Source of the DNA: Rhizoctonia solani
Taxonomy: Eukaryota; Basidiomycota; Agaricomycetes; Cantharellales; Ceratobasidiaceae
DNA: 64,000 nucleotides
Assembly: GCF_016906535.1 (NCBI RefSeq)
Contig: NC_057371.1
Location: forward strand, 744,001 to 808,000
Direction of reading: 5' to 3'
Shown here: positions 48,503 through 61,185 of the stretch, piece by piece
Position numbering within the stretch: the first letter of the stretch is position 1
Layout: each line of letters begins with the position of its first letter
The notes under the pieces: model-generated
Databases searched by the model: none
Told to the model about the DNA's origin: nothing
Seen by the model: only the letters and a program-made list of their open reading frames with translations
Made by a program: the position numbers and the translations under genes

Positions 48503-50183
48503 CTAACTACGGTAGTCTCCGTTGATTGTCACGTATTCCTACCAACCCTATCAGTATCGCCCCTACCCTGTCAAGCAATAGGACAAAACTCACATGGCTG
48601 AAATCGCACGTGTAATAGTTCGCGCTCTCCTTCCCCAATCCAAGCTGAACACGAATCTCCAGATCCTCGCGCTTGAGAATTTCGCTCGCGCGTTCTTCGT
48701 TGGCAGGTTCTGGTTCGCCGTTTGTGAGTAGTTTGAGCGGGGTCGGTCCGGGATCCTTCATCTGGAACGAACGAGACGGAGACTCGGGTTGGGTCGATGC
48801 TGTTCCCGAGGGCAGGGACGTGTATCCTACGGCGCAGAGGATGCGGCCCCAGCTATAACACGCATGAGTGATAGTCTAGGTGGAGAATGAAAGTATGGGA
48901 ACTGACTTGGCATCTTCACCGTACAGTGCACATTTGACCAGCGCAGAGGTAGAAATTGTGGATGCCACCTTGTGTGCATCTTCGTAACTTGGAGCTCCCT
49001 GTGTTTGTGAGCATCAATCATTCATATAAATGAAATTGATTACCTCGACCGTGACGGTAACAAACTTGGTCGCGCCCTCTCCATCCCGTACGACAAGCGA
49101 GGCGAGTTCGGTCGCGAACGAGGTAAGCTCGTCTCGGAATTGGAGGTACTCTTCCGGATGGGTCGCTTCGTCGATTTCAGGTTCGTCTGTTTCTTTGTGA
49201 GCAGAATTCTGTGGGAGTGATCCAGGAACGTACTGTCACCGAATGCGGCCCCGTTTGCAAATGCGATGACCGTATCGTTTGTGGACATGTCCCCATCTAC
49301 CGAAATCGAATTGAACGATCGATCTACGGCGTATGTCAATGCGGATTGAAGCGAACGGGGCGTTACTCCTGCGTCAGTTGCTATAACTCCCAGCAACGTT
49401 GCATGTGGGAGACCTGGCGAAGCCTGTGAGGTGCATACATCTACCATAAGGAAACAAGGGCATACCAGGCGGGCCCATGTTCGGATGAATCATCCCTGCC
49501 CCCTTGTCGATTCCTGCAATCTTCACCTCTTTACCTCTAACGCTGAATTTCCTAGCCCTCAACTTTGGAAACGTATCAGTGGTCATAAATGCCCTAGCTA
49601 ACCCCTCCCAATGTCCAAACGACAAGCCTAAATTCGATTTGATCCCCTCTCCGCCCAATGCGTTGGTGATCTTTTCGATTGGAAGGTGCTGGCCGATGAC
49701 ACCAGTAGACATGACCAGCGTTTCGTAGCCCCCTCCAGACTGGGTGAGTTCACGGCCGAGTGCGTCTGTTGAAGCTGCCATAGCCCAGGCATCCTTGAGA
49801 CCTTTAGCGCCCGTGACGGCATTGGCGCATCCCGAGTTGACGACCAACGACCGGACCCTGCCTTCGCTGTTTTTCAGTACCTCTGTCGAGACTTGAACAG
49901 GAGCCGCTTTGAATGCGTTTCGTGTGAAACATGCTGCTCCGCTCGTCTGGGGGGTGGTCGAGAGGAGGATACCCAGATCTAGTACGCCTGCTTTCTTTTT
50001 CACGCCTGCATGGGTCGAGGAGACTATGTATCCCTGGGGGAAATGAGAGTCTGGGATGGGTTGGTGTAGGTGTGTTTTGGACGGTGCTGAGTGGGGCATT
50101 CCGAGTATTTGGGAAGAGGAAAGAGAGCGTCGTCCGAGTGATGTAAACGCGAGGAGGGGAGTTGGGCGGGATGCGGGCCTCAT
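48503..50183 (-). CDS. ARG7: Mitochondrial glutamate N-acetyltransferase/ornithine acetyltransferase (ArgJ)
   Basis: Arginine biosynthesis: transfers acetyl from N-acetylornithine to glutamate in the mitochondrial matrix. The ATG at 50181-50183 starts a presequence rich in Arg and Ser; the longer upstream frame is less likely. Blocks: [54 protein letters not shown], then [11 protein letters not shown], where the precursor cleaves itself before the catalytic Thr. Further blocks: [17 protein letters not shown], and [11 protein letters not shown] at the stop. The frame is intact. Confidence 0.95.
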
Positions 50184-50826
50184 TGTACGTTGGATGCACA
50201 AACGGCCAGAGTGGGATGCGGTCTTTTTTGAGGACCTTAAGCTTGTCAAGCGCTCGAGAGAATAACGCTAGACGCGACTGGGTAAATGCCTCAAGATGAA
50301 GAATTCTACAGGCTGTGTAGAAGAGTCTTGTAGCGGGGTATTGGAGATCTATTGAGACACGTAATATTATAATTGCGGTGACTGGAGAGGTTGGCGAGGA
50401 TAGCTGGAGGAAAGGAAAGGATCTAATCTTATCTGGTCGGATATGATCGGGATGATCAGGGACCGGCTGATCAGTTTCTCCTTTGTGAGTATTTGGTCCT
50501 TGGCTAGATAACTCGTGGCTTGTAGCTTAGCGAGAGGTGCAACAACCAGTGGAGCACTCCTTAACAAGGGTGGTTTGTATACTTCAAACGGAACCCGTGT
50601 TTTTGGTCCTATGACATCTGTCATTACCAATCGTGATCTACTGTAAAAGTAATCCAGTCAGTTCACTTTCGATATAACTTTACATACTGTGCCCTATTTT
50701 TGGCCTGGATCGCCAGCGTATAAAACAAATCAATTTAGATCCCCGATTTCGCACTTGTTATTCATCTTGTGCCACGATCACGTGAATACGTGTTGACGGC
50801 GCCTGTTCCACTCAACCACATGCGCC
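50184..50826. promoter_or_regulatory. Divergent region between ARG7 and chromodomain gene
   Basis: About 640 bp between divergent genes with no coding potential. I recognised no general amino-acid-control element with confidence. Confidence 0.35.
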
Positions 50827-53800
50827 ATGAGCCAATTTCCAGCTGGGTACGAAACTCAGTTCCAGTCCCAATCTGACGACGAAGAAAACCTTTACAATGT
50901 GGAACGGATTTTAGCTGAAAAGGGGAGAAAATATCTGGTCCAGTGGGAGGGAATCGATCCTGTAACTGGGGAGAAATGGAAGCCAGATTGGGTCCCGAAA
51001 ACGGATTGCACGGACGACTTGATTGAGGATTGGAAAAGGGAAAAGGCACGAATGAATCAAAAGGCAAGAGCCATGCCACCGAAGAGAGTTTGTGAGTCGG
51101 TTCATTCATTTGGACTTGGATGAATTGAATATCCTTTATGTAGCTTCTGTGTCAAAGCCTCGTCAGGTATCTCGAAAGAGCATATCATCACGGGGGACTG
51201 ATGCCTCTACCTCTGCCCGCTCGAGGTCCCCTGCACCACTACCTAAAACGTCTGCCACTTCTCGCCGCGAAACATTATTCTGTATTGAACTTCCTGCTCC
51301 CAGGCGCACCAAACGCCGACGTGACTCGGACTCCAGGGAAGATCCAATATCCCCCGTCAAAAAGATGAAACTTGGCGGTCCTCTTTCACCACTACCTGCT
51401 TCGCCCTTCGATAACGATGACGGTGGTGTGGGCGAGATGTTCCCCAAAAAGGTGAGTATGTTTAAGCTGAAAGCTCGTGCTAAGAGCTAAAATTCGTCCA
51501 GCGGTTCGGGCCAGTGACATACAAGGAACGAAAGCCCAAGGTCGTCAAGAACGCCGAGTTTCCAAAGCTCACCGGACCTTATGTTCAAGCGCACAAGGAG
51601 GGCGAGTCATCTCGTGGCCCAATAAATCCCGAGCCTATCAAGCGCCGAACAAAGGCCAGCCGTGAAGATAAAGACGAGGATGGAGACAAAGACGTCAATG
51701 ATACCGATACCGAAACAGAAGATGATGAATACTCGCCTCCTCCAAAGCGCGGAGCAGATGGCAGGATCAGCCCTCTTAAAGCTAAATCTGAACCCACACT
51801 CAAGCCTCGAACTAGGAACGCTACCCGAAATACTTCAGACAAGCATTTACGCGCATCTAGCGTTCCCCATGAACGACCACATCCAACGTCCGCCGCTCGT
51901 ACCCGCGTTCTACCTCCTCGTAGCAAGCCTTCAACCCAAAGAGATATCAGGAGGCAAGCGCTGCAGGGGCCACCTGGACCTCCTGAGGATTATCCATATT
52001 GGCCCTTGCTTGTTGAAAAGGATGATGCACTACGCCGGCGAAGTGGCTCCAAGTCCAGGACGAGCAGTATTGCAAACAGCAGTCGCAGGAGTGCGGGTAG
52101 GACGTCGATTGTTGGCCCGTCGACTCCCTCAGAGGCAAAGGCTCCCGCCCTTCTCGAGGGTAAAGCGCCGCGTTCTACCTCACCACGTCATGCCCCTGCT
52201 CCTGAGCCCGTTCCGGTCCCTACCCCCTCTACTGCTCTCATACCATCCGACCCCTCTCCTGATGCCCCCAAGAGATCAAGTCTAGCCAAGTCAACGGCTG
52301 GCTCAAGTGCTAGACCAAGTTTAGCTAAGAGCGTGTCGTTCCGCGTGGATGGAGTAGACGACGTTGACGAATACCAAGACGATTATGCGCTTAATGTGCT
52401 TGACGATAGGATGGCCGACCCGAATCGTATCACCTCAAGTATCGAGTCTGAAGATAAGACTTCAGGGCAGAAACCTACACAGGTGCACTTATTTTTCCTT
52501 TTATTTTATTGAGAGTCATTTAGGCTTACCCTTATTCAACACTATAGTCAACACCCGCTGACCCTGAGAGGTCTAAGCCACAACCCCAACCTCAATCTCA
52601 GTCTCAGTCCAACAGTGATTCCTCCAAAATTACGCATGTATCTGACTCCGAGGACGGAACCGAGGAAGGGGAAAACAAGGATGACAATTGTGAAAACAAG
52701 GAAGTGGGCGAAGTTGACGAGAGTGAGGCCGAGGTTAAGAATCTCGAACTGGTTCCAAAAGAGCCAGACGAAGAGGATGGCAAAGAGGACGACGACGACG
52801 ACGACTCAGGAGAGGTTCAAGGAGACGACCAACAAGAGGAACGAGAGAACGAGACTAATAAAACCGACCAGGGCTCGACTCGTAGTTCGCCTTCATTGGG
52901 CGATGATGGCCCATCTCTCGCACCAGATACCAGTAGGCGATCTCAAAGTCCTCAACAATCCTCATTTCTCGAGACTCAACAGGATGGTTTGCCCGATTCA
53001 CCCGAAAATACTGACAACGTGGATGAGGTGCAAGATATTGGATCGCTGTCTGTCCCTGAAATGTCATATGAAGCAACTGACCAGACGCATCAATGGCTCA
53101 TGCGACGGAGGTGGACATGCTCCTCTCCTCCGACGCCTCGGAAGGTTTCGAATCAAATGAACAAAAGAGAGAACAAGAAGAAGGCGAAGAGGACGAGGGC
53201 GGCGACAAAGACGAGTATGAAGAAGAGGATGAAGAGGAGGATGAAGAGGAAGATTCAATGGCCACCTTCGGCGACAGCACGCTCGACCCGTTGAACATGA
53301 CCGTGAATGACGTTAGCCAGGTGCATTATACAGAAGAATCGGTGCGCATCACCCAAACATCGACAGACTCGTCCTTTGCGCAGATACCAGCTCCCTATTC
53401 TCGTACTGCTGTTGATCATCCAACTGCCCGGGAGGTTATATCAAAACTTCTTCCTGGGATTCTGGATACATCTTCACAGTCGCAATCGCAATCTCATTCT
53501 TTCCCTACGGCAACTCCGGACCATGCTTCGACCCCTCCGACGCTTCCATCTCAAACGGTGTCAGATATACCTACTCAACCTGGTTCCCAACCTCCCCAAT
53601 CACAACAAGACAATACTCATTCGTCCATTGAAGAACCGGCTTCTTCTTGGAGTATACCTCGGCCTGGTCAGCCGCTGCCTCAGAATGACACCATCAGCAA
53701 CTTTACGCCTACCAATCCAAGCATGAAGCCTTCTCCAGCTGTGCCTACCCACGAGCAGGAACACGTCCATTCGTCCAATCCGGCTGTTGAAACCAATGGG

Positions 53801-55209
53801 GACGATCAAGCAGATGTAACTGACCGCGAGCCACTCTCTCAAATGAATCGGTCTGAACCATCTCAAGAGGCTAAACCAGACGATGCGAACGCACCATTTA
53901 TTCCTATGTCCAGTCGGTCTAACGAGCTGGGAATGGTACCTGAAATGAGTGTGGAGGTTTTCAAGAAACATGTTCGGCATTCATCTCCCGAAAGCGATAT
54001 CGGAGACTTTAGTCCCCGGCGATTTTCGCCAAGCCGAGCAAGCTCTCGATCCAGCGAAGGAGTTTCGGTTCGGCAACAGCAAGTGGCGGCACATCAATCC
54101 AGCCCAAGTTATAGAGACAGTTGGCATCATGACCGCAGGGCCGATCAAAGCAATCTTCCTCGCCATGCGAATGAAGACATGAAGAAACAAATCCAAGGTG
54201 TGCAAATATTGTTGACTTACATTTAGTCGAGTAATTACTGAATCTGTAACCTTAGAACAAGCTACGCGAATTCAAGTTCTATTGGCTGATCTCACCAATC
54301 TGGAAACCGCTAAAAAGGCTATTGAGGCCGAAGCAGCTGCTTTCGTGGAGTCAACCAATCGATTAAACGAAGTTTTGCAGCAAGCGCGGCAGGAACATGC
54401 ACAAGAGATAGAGATGCGAACGACTACCATATCTGGATTGGAGAAGGAGCTCGAGATGGTACGAAACCAATACGAGACGGCTGAGTCTCAACGTGAATTC
54501 GCCCTGGAGCAGTACACTAGAGCATCAATCGAAGCCAAACGGATGTCCGACGAGAACAGAGCACTTGAAGCCAAGGTTGAGAAGCTAGAAACTCAACTTA
54601 GCAGTGGAATTCGCCAGTGGAAAAGCGGGTTCGAATCGAACATGGCCCGTTACAAACAGGAGGTTCAAACTCTCCAGGGTCAGCTCAAGCTTGAGCGTGA
54701 GATGTATGCTCGCTCCAAGGCGCCGGAGCTCTGTCGCCGTGCAGCAGAGTGGTATGGACTGAAGAGGCGGATCGAAGAACTGGAAGAAGAGGCTGCTGAA
54801 GCAGAACGACGGGAGACACTACTACGCGAACGGGAAGTTGAGATCCGAAGACGGGAATTGTTGGTTGCAGATCGAGAGCATGCCCTTGAGGACTCTGCGC
54901 GCGCTACTCAATCCCAGGGTCAAACAAGCCTACGCTTGAGTCACGATGACCTTCAGACCGAAACCATGCTTTCTGATCAATCGGCTATACTGGCCAGCCT
55001 GGATGGCGAACTTGGTGAAGAGATGGTGTGGATGTGCTCGTACCGAGAAAGTACGGGCAAAATATGTGGAAAGGTATTCGATTCCATGGGAGTGAGTTAT
55101 GTATTCGATATTCTATCAATATTTTATTGACTATCCTCGACAGATGCTTCTCACACACGTTCTTGACGCTGCGGGCCACAGAGTAGAGGCGGCCTGCGAG
55201 TGTATTTAG
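50827..55209 (+). CDS. Chromodomain protein with long disordered middle and coiled coil
   Basis: Probable chromatin reader. The ATG at 50827 is followed within 20 residues by a chromodomain: Y-N-V-E-R-I-L-A-E-K, then Y-L-V-Q-W-E-G-I, W-K-P-D-W-V-P, and D-L-I-E-D-W-K. A long Ser/Pro/acidic disordered region follows, then a coiled coil (about 54260-54900) with heptads such as L-E-K-E-L-E-M-V-R-N-Q. It ends with W-M-C-S-Y...K-I-C-G-K-V-F, which with L-L-T-H-V-L-D-A-A-G-H after the last intron forms a possible C2H2-like finger; stop at 55209. The chromodomain aromatic cage is partly visible (Y, W, and W of the W-V-P block). One base is lost at 53081-53082, restoring D-P-D-A-S-M-A-H-A-T. Target mark unknown. 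Confidence 0.8.
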
Positions 55210-55675
55210 GCGAATGAGGCAGCGTTATGTTGTATATTATGGGGTTATTTTTTTTTCTTATCTTTCTTGCATTTTCGGGTACATTCACTATATACTGTAT
55301 CATCGTTCGTTAACTTTCACACATATTTTGCGGATTCTCTGCTTCTCTCCACTTTTGATTACATCAATGTGCCTTTGTCAGCGATCACCAAACATGAATG
55401 GCTTGGCAAGATAACATTGGGCAATTTGAGCTATTTTTGTCCGAAGCGGCCCATTTCTGGGCGGCTACCCACGCAATAGTGACATGTGTGCAGCACGGGA
55501 TGATACCGCTAATCTAGATAGGTATTCTAACCGAACCACATGAGGAAATGCATGAGATCTCATCCCCACGAGTGGCTTATCTTCATCACTTGCCAGCGTC
55601 AGACTCGCAGAGGACTCTTGACTAACCTCTTTGCGTCATCCTTCTTTCTGTCCTCCGTGGCACAACTTGACTGCT
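55210..55675. other. Intergenic region
   Basis: Spacer between two plus-strand genes, with T-rich tracts near 55240-55300. No gene. Confidence 0.45.
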
Positions 55676-56917
55676 ATGGCTTTGTTGGTGCTCACTACTC
55701 TCTCCGCGATTTCAGGGATTGGCAGAGCCCAATACACTGCGACATACCTTCCTAATAATGTCCCTGCCCATACGGAGGAAGGACAGATCGGCACAAACCA
55801 GTGCGGGTCTGGGAATAGTCAAACATCACTGTGGTCAGTTGAGGATACATACATAAAGATTTTATATGGTAGTGCTCACCAAGAAGCACGCTTACAGCCA
55901 GAATCTCTATATAAACTCTGTTGAAGACTTTTGTCTCTGGGCCCCTCCGTACTCTGATGGTAAAAACTCATCTATTGGAGAAGTTGAAGAGATTGTAGTG
56001 TCTTGGTGCGTCAAGGCAGGATATGGCACCCGGTTGATCCCCGACGGTACACTCAAAGGCGCTCATTTCGTGCAAACTCCCGACTATGGCAAGTAAACTT
56101 ACTTATGATCATGAGCCCCAATTATGTACTTATATTCATTCCATTTTTAGTTCAAGTCACTGGGTGGGGAGATTTTACTAAAATGAACATACCCAAAGGT
56201 GATGCTGGAGGAGAACTCGACCCACATGGTAATCATGAAACACAATGCTTGTTCATATTGGGAACTTATTTGACGGTATATCTTTACAGGCGCAGATGGA
56301 TTGGGTAACCCACACGGAGGCTTAGTATTTGGCAATAGCTTTGGGAAGTTACAACAATATCACGAATGGACGGTACGTCGCCTATGATATCTCTATAGAT
56401 ATAATATTCAAAGGAACTGTTCCTGATAATACCCTATCAGAATTTCATGTCTTCCACCGAGTTCTGTGTTCGCGCATGCAAAGACGGCCCCAACGCTGCT
56501 AAGATCTGCAACCACATTTACGATATAATGGGTTGCGAGTGGAATATGCCTGGAAATTACGCTCAAGGCGTCTTCGAGAACTGCATGGGCGACTCGAGTC
56601 AACCGATGGGAATCTACGGCTCTTCCACGTTTCATCAGGGTGACCCATCTACCCCTCAGCCACACGCAGCTCCCAAAAGTAGCTCGTGTACATCTGTAAG
56701 CTCGGTGGGGAATGCCGGGATCACGACAAGCTCCTTATCAACTCTTACTACACCACCGGCCTCTTCCAGTACTTCTAGGAGTGGTCAGACCTCGGCATCT
56801 CCTACTACAAGCACTGCCAACGGTGCAAGAAGACTGGCGAGCAGCGATGCTCTGATACTGGGAGGCACTATGTTCGCTGCAGGAGCCTTTGTTCTTGGAT
56901 TATGTAGTGTACTTTAA
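55676..56917 (+). CDS. GPI-anchored mannoprotein-like (macrophage-activating glycoprotein family)
   Basis: Cell-surface glycoprotein common in basidiomycetes. Signal peptide M-A-L-L-V-L-T-T-L-S-A-I. The body is Cys-containing: N-Q-C-G-S-G-N-S-Q, then C-Q-N-L-Y-I-N-S-V-E-D-F-C-L-W-A-P-P, V-Q-V-T-G-W-G-D-F-T-K, G-A-D-G-L-G-N-P-H-G-G-L-V-F, F-C-V-R-A-C, C-E-W-N-M-P-G-N-Y. A Ser/Thr-rich stalk and a final hydrophobic segment (L-G-G-T-M-F-A-A-G-A-F-V-L-G-L) suggest GPI anchoring. The intron at 56089 needs a GC donor (gcaagt); the GT donor 5 bases later gives nonsense. The frame is otherwise intact. The family name is from memory of related annotations; the biochemical role is not known. Confidence 0.8.
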
Positions 56918-57236
56918 CTTTTTGTTTAGATGGGAAGCGATCTATATGAATCAATAAGTAGGGTTCGACAACGCCTTAGTTTGCAGTCGCGCCTGCTCTC
57001 ACACAACACCGATATGTGCAGACTGTAGACAACCTTCCCACAGGAGTGCTTGAAGCCGAAATGAGAGCCAAGACTTTACTGATTTTCGACCCTCTTACAT
57101 GAGAAGATACCAGCAATCAATTGCGGCCTTTGGGGAGTGCAGATCAGCTTGTTACAAAATGTAATCAAGGTGACTTGTTTATTGTTGTGATGAGCGCCGA
57201 GCGCTATTTCAACCTCGCGTCCAACCACTCACCACC
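56918..57236. other. Intergenic region
   Basis: 319 bp between the mannoprotein and LEO1. No coding signal. Confidence 0.4.
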
Positions 57237-58957
57237 ATGGTATGTATTTTGTATATTTTGGATGAGTAAATAGGCTTACCCATGTACACCTACCTGATAT
57301 ATCACAAAGTCGCTCTCGGATGATGAAAATGCACAAACTACTGGCGCAGATGCCGCGTCTGACCTGTTTGATGAAAAGGCAGACGACACTGGGGCTGACG
57401 TAGGAGAGGAAGAAGAGGTTAGAGATGCTACAGTCGAAGATCTTTTCGGTGACGAAGATGAAGCGACTGGGAACGAGGCACCTGCTGCAGATGTAACCAT
57501 GTCTGAGCGGTGAGTTAAAGTATGACCAAAAATGGTTCTGATGTTTACTATTCCTATCAGACAGTCTTCCGCGGCACCCTCTCAAAATGAGTCCGACGGT
57601 GATGGGTTGACGGAAGCCGAGAGAAAGCACAGAAAGAATATGGAGTACGAAGAGGAGGAGGGAGAATCAGCAGAGCCACAGATACTCCGCGAGGCAGAAA
57701 TCAACATTCCCAAACTGCCCCTCCCAACTAGCTCTGACAGTCAGGTGAATAAAGTCCATTGAATATGAATCTACTTGCTAATTATTTCCTGTAAAGTATT
57801 GGATGATGCGACTACCTAGCTTCCTTAAATTGGACACGAAACCTTTTCATACCGAAACTTACGAGGGACCGCAAGATGAATATGAGGGCGAAGACAAGAA
57901 GGAAAGTGCAATTATGCTGGATGTCACCAATACAATTAGGTGGAGATGGATCCACGGCGAGGACGGCGAAATGGTGGGTAATTACAGTATTGGCACAACT
58001 TGAAGTGAGCTAACAAATCCCGCAGAAAAAGCAATCGAACGCTCGAATCGTCAAGTGGTCCGACGGCTCAATGTCTCTCCAACTTGGGACAGAAATATTC
58101 GACATCAATGCCAATGCGGAAGGATCGCGCCCAGTCCCCGCGGCTTCGCAGCCCCAGACTCAATCCAGACTCAATCTTCTCAAACTCCAAAACGAGCCGG
58201 TGGTTTAAGTTATCTCTACACACAACACAAACACGCGGGAGTGCTTCAATGCGAAGTCCCTATCACCGGTACTCTAACGTTACAGCCAACCGGCATGTTC
58301 TCTGCGACACATAGGCAGTTGGTGCGTGCGGTTGGTCAAAGACACAGTCGCACTGCTCGCCTGCGTCTGGCCCCTGAACCAACAATGGACCCCGAGCGGG
58401 AGCAGCGAGAGCTTCAAAAAACGGCGAACCGCTCTGCCCGCCCACGCAAACCGCGCGCGTCTATGGGAGGATTCGACGGGGCTCGTCGGAGTCGTACTTC
58501 TACTGCATCGCGTCGACGCGACGACGTATTTGCATCAGATGATTCTGGAGGGGATGTTAATTCGGACTCTGATGATGGAATAGGCGCTAGGAAGAAAACG
58601 CAGTCGGCTCCCAAACGTGGGGGAGAGTATGTGGCAGATGACTTCGTCGTTTCGGACGAGGATGACGCGGATGATGGCGGGTCGCCTAATGGGAAGCGCA
58701 GGAAGGGACATGACGATGGTATGGATTCACTTGATGAAGCAGAGGAGAAACTCGAGCGGGAGGCTGCCAAGCGTCGGAAGAAGGAAAGAGCGTCCGGAAA
58801 GGAAGACGCTGATCTGGATCCCGAGGCCGATGCTGACGAAGATGTGGATATGGATGACAGTGCAGAAGATGAGGAGGCTAGTATTCGTAAGGCTGGTGGT
58901 AAAACAAGAAACAGGAGGCGGACGGTAGCTCTAGATGATGAAGACGAAGACGAATGA
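57237..58957 (+). CDS. LEO1: RNA polymerase II-associated Paf1 complex subunit Leo1
   Basis: Paf1-complex subunit that travels with RNA polymerase II and supports histone modification. The first coding exon appears to be only the ATG (57237-57239), followed by a donor at 57240; exon 2 opens S-L-S-D-D-E-N-A. An acidic N-terminus follows, then the Leo1 core: [63 protein letters not shown]. The tail is charged and repetitive. One base is lost at 58202-58203, just before [10 protein letters not shown], so the literal frame stops there. Confidence 0.93.
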
Positions 58958-59207
58958 GTAATACGCCGCCCACTTTGTCGTGCATATATTTTATCGTACC
59001 TTGTTTATACGGCGTGTTCACCTTTTTTATTCCATTCACGTGATGGAAGAACACTTGTCCACGGTTGCATATGCACCACCGCAGTGATTTGAGCGCCCGC
59101 AGGTTATCTACAACGTGCCTGATTCACTTCAACCTTCGTTTAGCATATTTAATCTCCTGAGTGCTTGACTCTGTCTCAATACCGAACCTTCAGGTAACAC
59201 AAACGCC

Positions 59208-61185
59208 ATGATTGTTGACGATCCTCGTTCTCTTGACGATGCTAATCGGGCCGAACCGACCGAAACAAGTTCACTTCTTGCTGAACATGATGAAGCTCAA
59301 CCAATCCAGCGTTTTTCACGGTCACGCATCATGCGCTTTCAGCGCGCACACCTAGCGTTACCAGTGGCGTTCTTAGGATTCATGTGTGAGTCCACAGTTA
59401 TTTAGACTAATCGAATGTGAATCTCAACCAAAAATGGATCAGCTGGCAGCATCGCGGTTACAACATCCATCCAGATCGTTAACATCATTGCTTGTCAGCT
59501 TTGGTATAACGCTCACGACCCATCCAAGGTTCCGCCGAGTGGGCACATCCCAGAAGAGCTATGTCAAGCACCTGAAGTACAATCTTTATTCGCTAGGATT
59601 ATACAGATTCTAATCATTGTGGACATCTGTGGAGGTATAAAAACTCTAAACTAAGAGCTCGCTAATACTGACCTTTCAACTCGCCAGCCGTTGTCACTTC
59701 CTCGCCCATAGGCACACTTTCGGCCAAGTTTGGCCGTAAACCCATCTTTATCATTATTGCCCTGCTTTATGCTATCTCGCCTTTAGTGATAATCGCGGCT
59801 CTGTATCAAGGTTCTCTGGTGCTCGTTGTTTTCTCAACCGTTATCGCCGCAATTGGAGGCCCCCGGCAGCTTTCTTTGTTGACTACTATGTTTATTGTGG
59901 ACGTGTCAAGCGATCCTGGGCCAGTGCTTTCTATCCTCGAGGGCTCCGTCAATTTTGGGTTGGCTATAAGCTTCGCTCTGGAGGACTGATTACTCGTTGG
60001 AGCGGTAGTCTCACATACGTATTCTGGGTTCAAGCTGCCATATGCACGGTTCTTCTATTCTATATCATCATCGCCATTCCTGAGTCTTTTGGATGGGAAA
60101 AGCGTACTGCCCGTGCTGCTGAAGTAGCTGCAGAACGTTCCCGCGGAAGGCAGAGAAGCAGTCGCCCCAGACTCGCAAGGAGTAGAAGCACAAGCCTGGA
60201 ACGCGTACAAGAGGGCGTAAAGGAGAGTGCCAGTGCATTCTCTCGTCCTCTCGCTCTCATCTGGCCGAAGCGTGACCCTGCAACGGGTAAACGTAACAAG
60301 CGCATGATGTTGTTGTCCGTTGGAGTGCTCCTCGCATACATTGGATCTGCATACAGCTCAACAGCATACTTGATTTACACTACCAATCGATTCCATGCTA
60401 CTCCCGATCAGGTTAGTTTTTAGATATCTGATAGTATATGGCCACTAAAGGATAGGCTAGAACGGATACATGCTTAGTTCGGTTGCCGCAGGGAAAACTA
60501 TATATCTATTGTTACTGTTCCCTCCAATCCTTAAGACCGGACATAGATTCTACCTTAAAAACTACTCCAATAGGACGGATACCAAAAACTTACCTAGTTC
60601 ACTATTCGACGTGCACCTACTGGCTTTCTCTCTCTTCGTTACATCGTTAGCTCTACTCGGGATCGGGTTATCTCCCAATAGGACTCTCGCAAGCATATGT
60701 AAGTCTCTACAGAAATCCATCTACAAGAGCTGGTAACTGACTTGTTAAATAGCCTTGATGATTGAAGTTCTGGGATCAGGCGCTGCTCCGTGTATAAGCG
60801 CACTTGTTTCTGCCAGTGTTGAGCCCTTGGTTCAAGGCAAGTAAAAGGGCTGGAAAAATGCCCCATATGGATTATTGAATGATCAATATTACAGGCGAAG
60901 CTTTGGCTGCAATCGCGCTCGTTCGTTCGACTGCAGAATTCTTGTCTCCGATCATTTTGGGTTCGATAGTGAGTCGCACAGCGACCACACGCCTCCCGCA
61001 GCTTGTTTTCTTTGTTTCCTCGGTTAGTAAATTTTTGAGTTTGATCAAGACTTATGTTCTGATGATTCCATTAGATTTTCCTACTTTTAGCGGTCGGTAT
61101 AGTCACTCTAGTCAGAGACACGGACAAATACACCCCTCCGGACAGCACCTCATCGAATGACCCGAATCCTGATACCGAGGAATAA
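59208..61185 (+). CDS. Major facilitator superfamily transporter
   Basis: Multi-exon membrane transporter. The cytosolic N-terminus (R-A-E-P-T-E-T-S-S-L-L) is followed by TM helices. Motif A, G-T-L-S-A-K-F-G-R-K-P, lies between TM2 and TM3, as in MFS drug and metabolite transporters. The central loop is long and basic, with R-S-R-G-R-Q-R-S-S-R-P-R. The second half has N-K-R-M-M-L-L-S-V-G-V-L-L and ends with E-E and stop at 61183-61185. One base is lost at 59980-59981: restoring a G gives A-L-G-G-L-I-T-R-W. Substrate cannot be told. Confidence 0.87.

Noticed and set aside
57532..57762. Separate small gene at the LEO1 middle exon
   Set aside because: Its residues are a LEO1 exon with matching splice sites on both sides.
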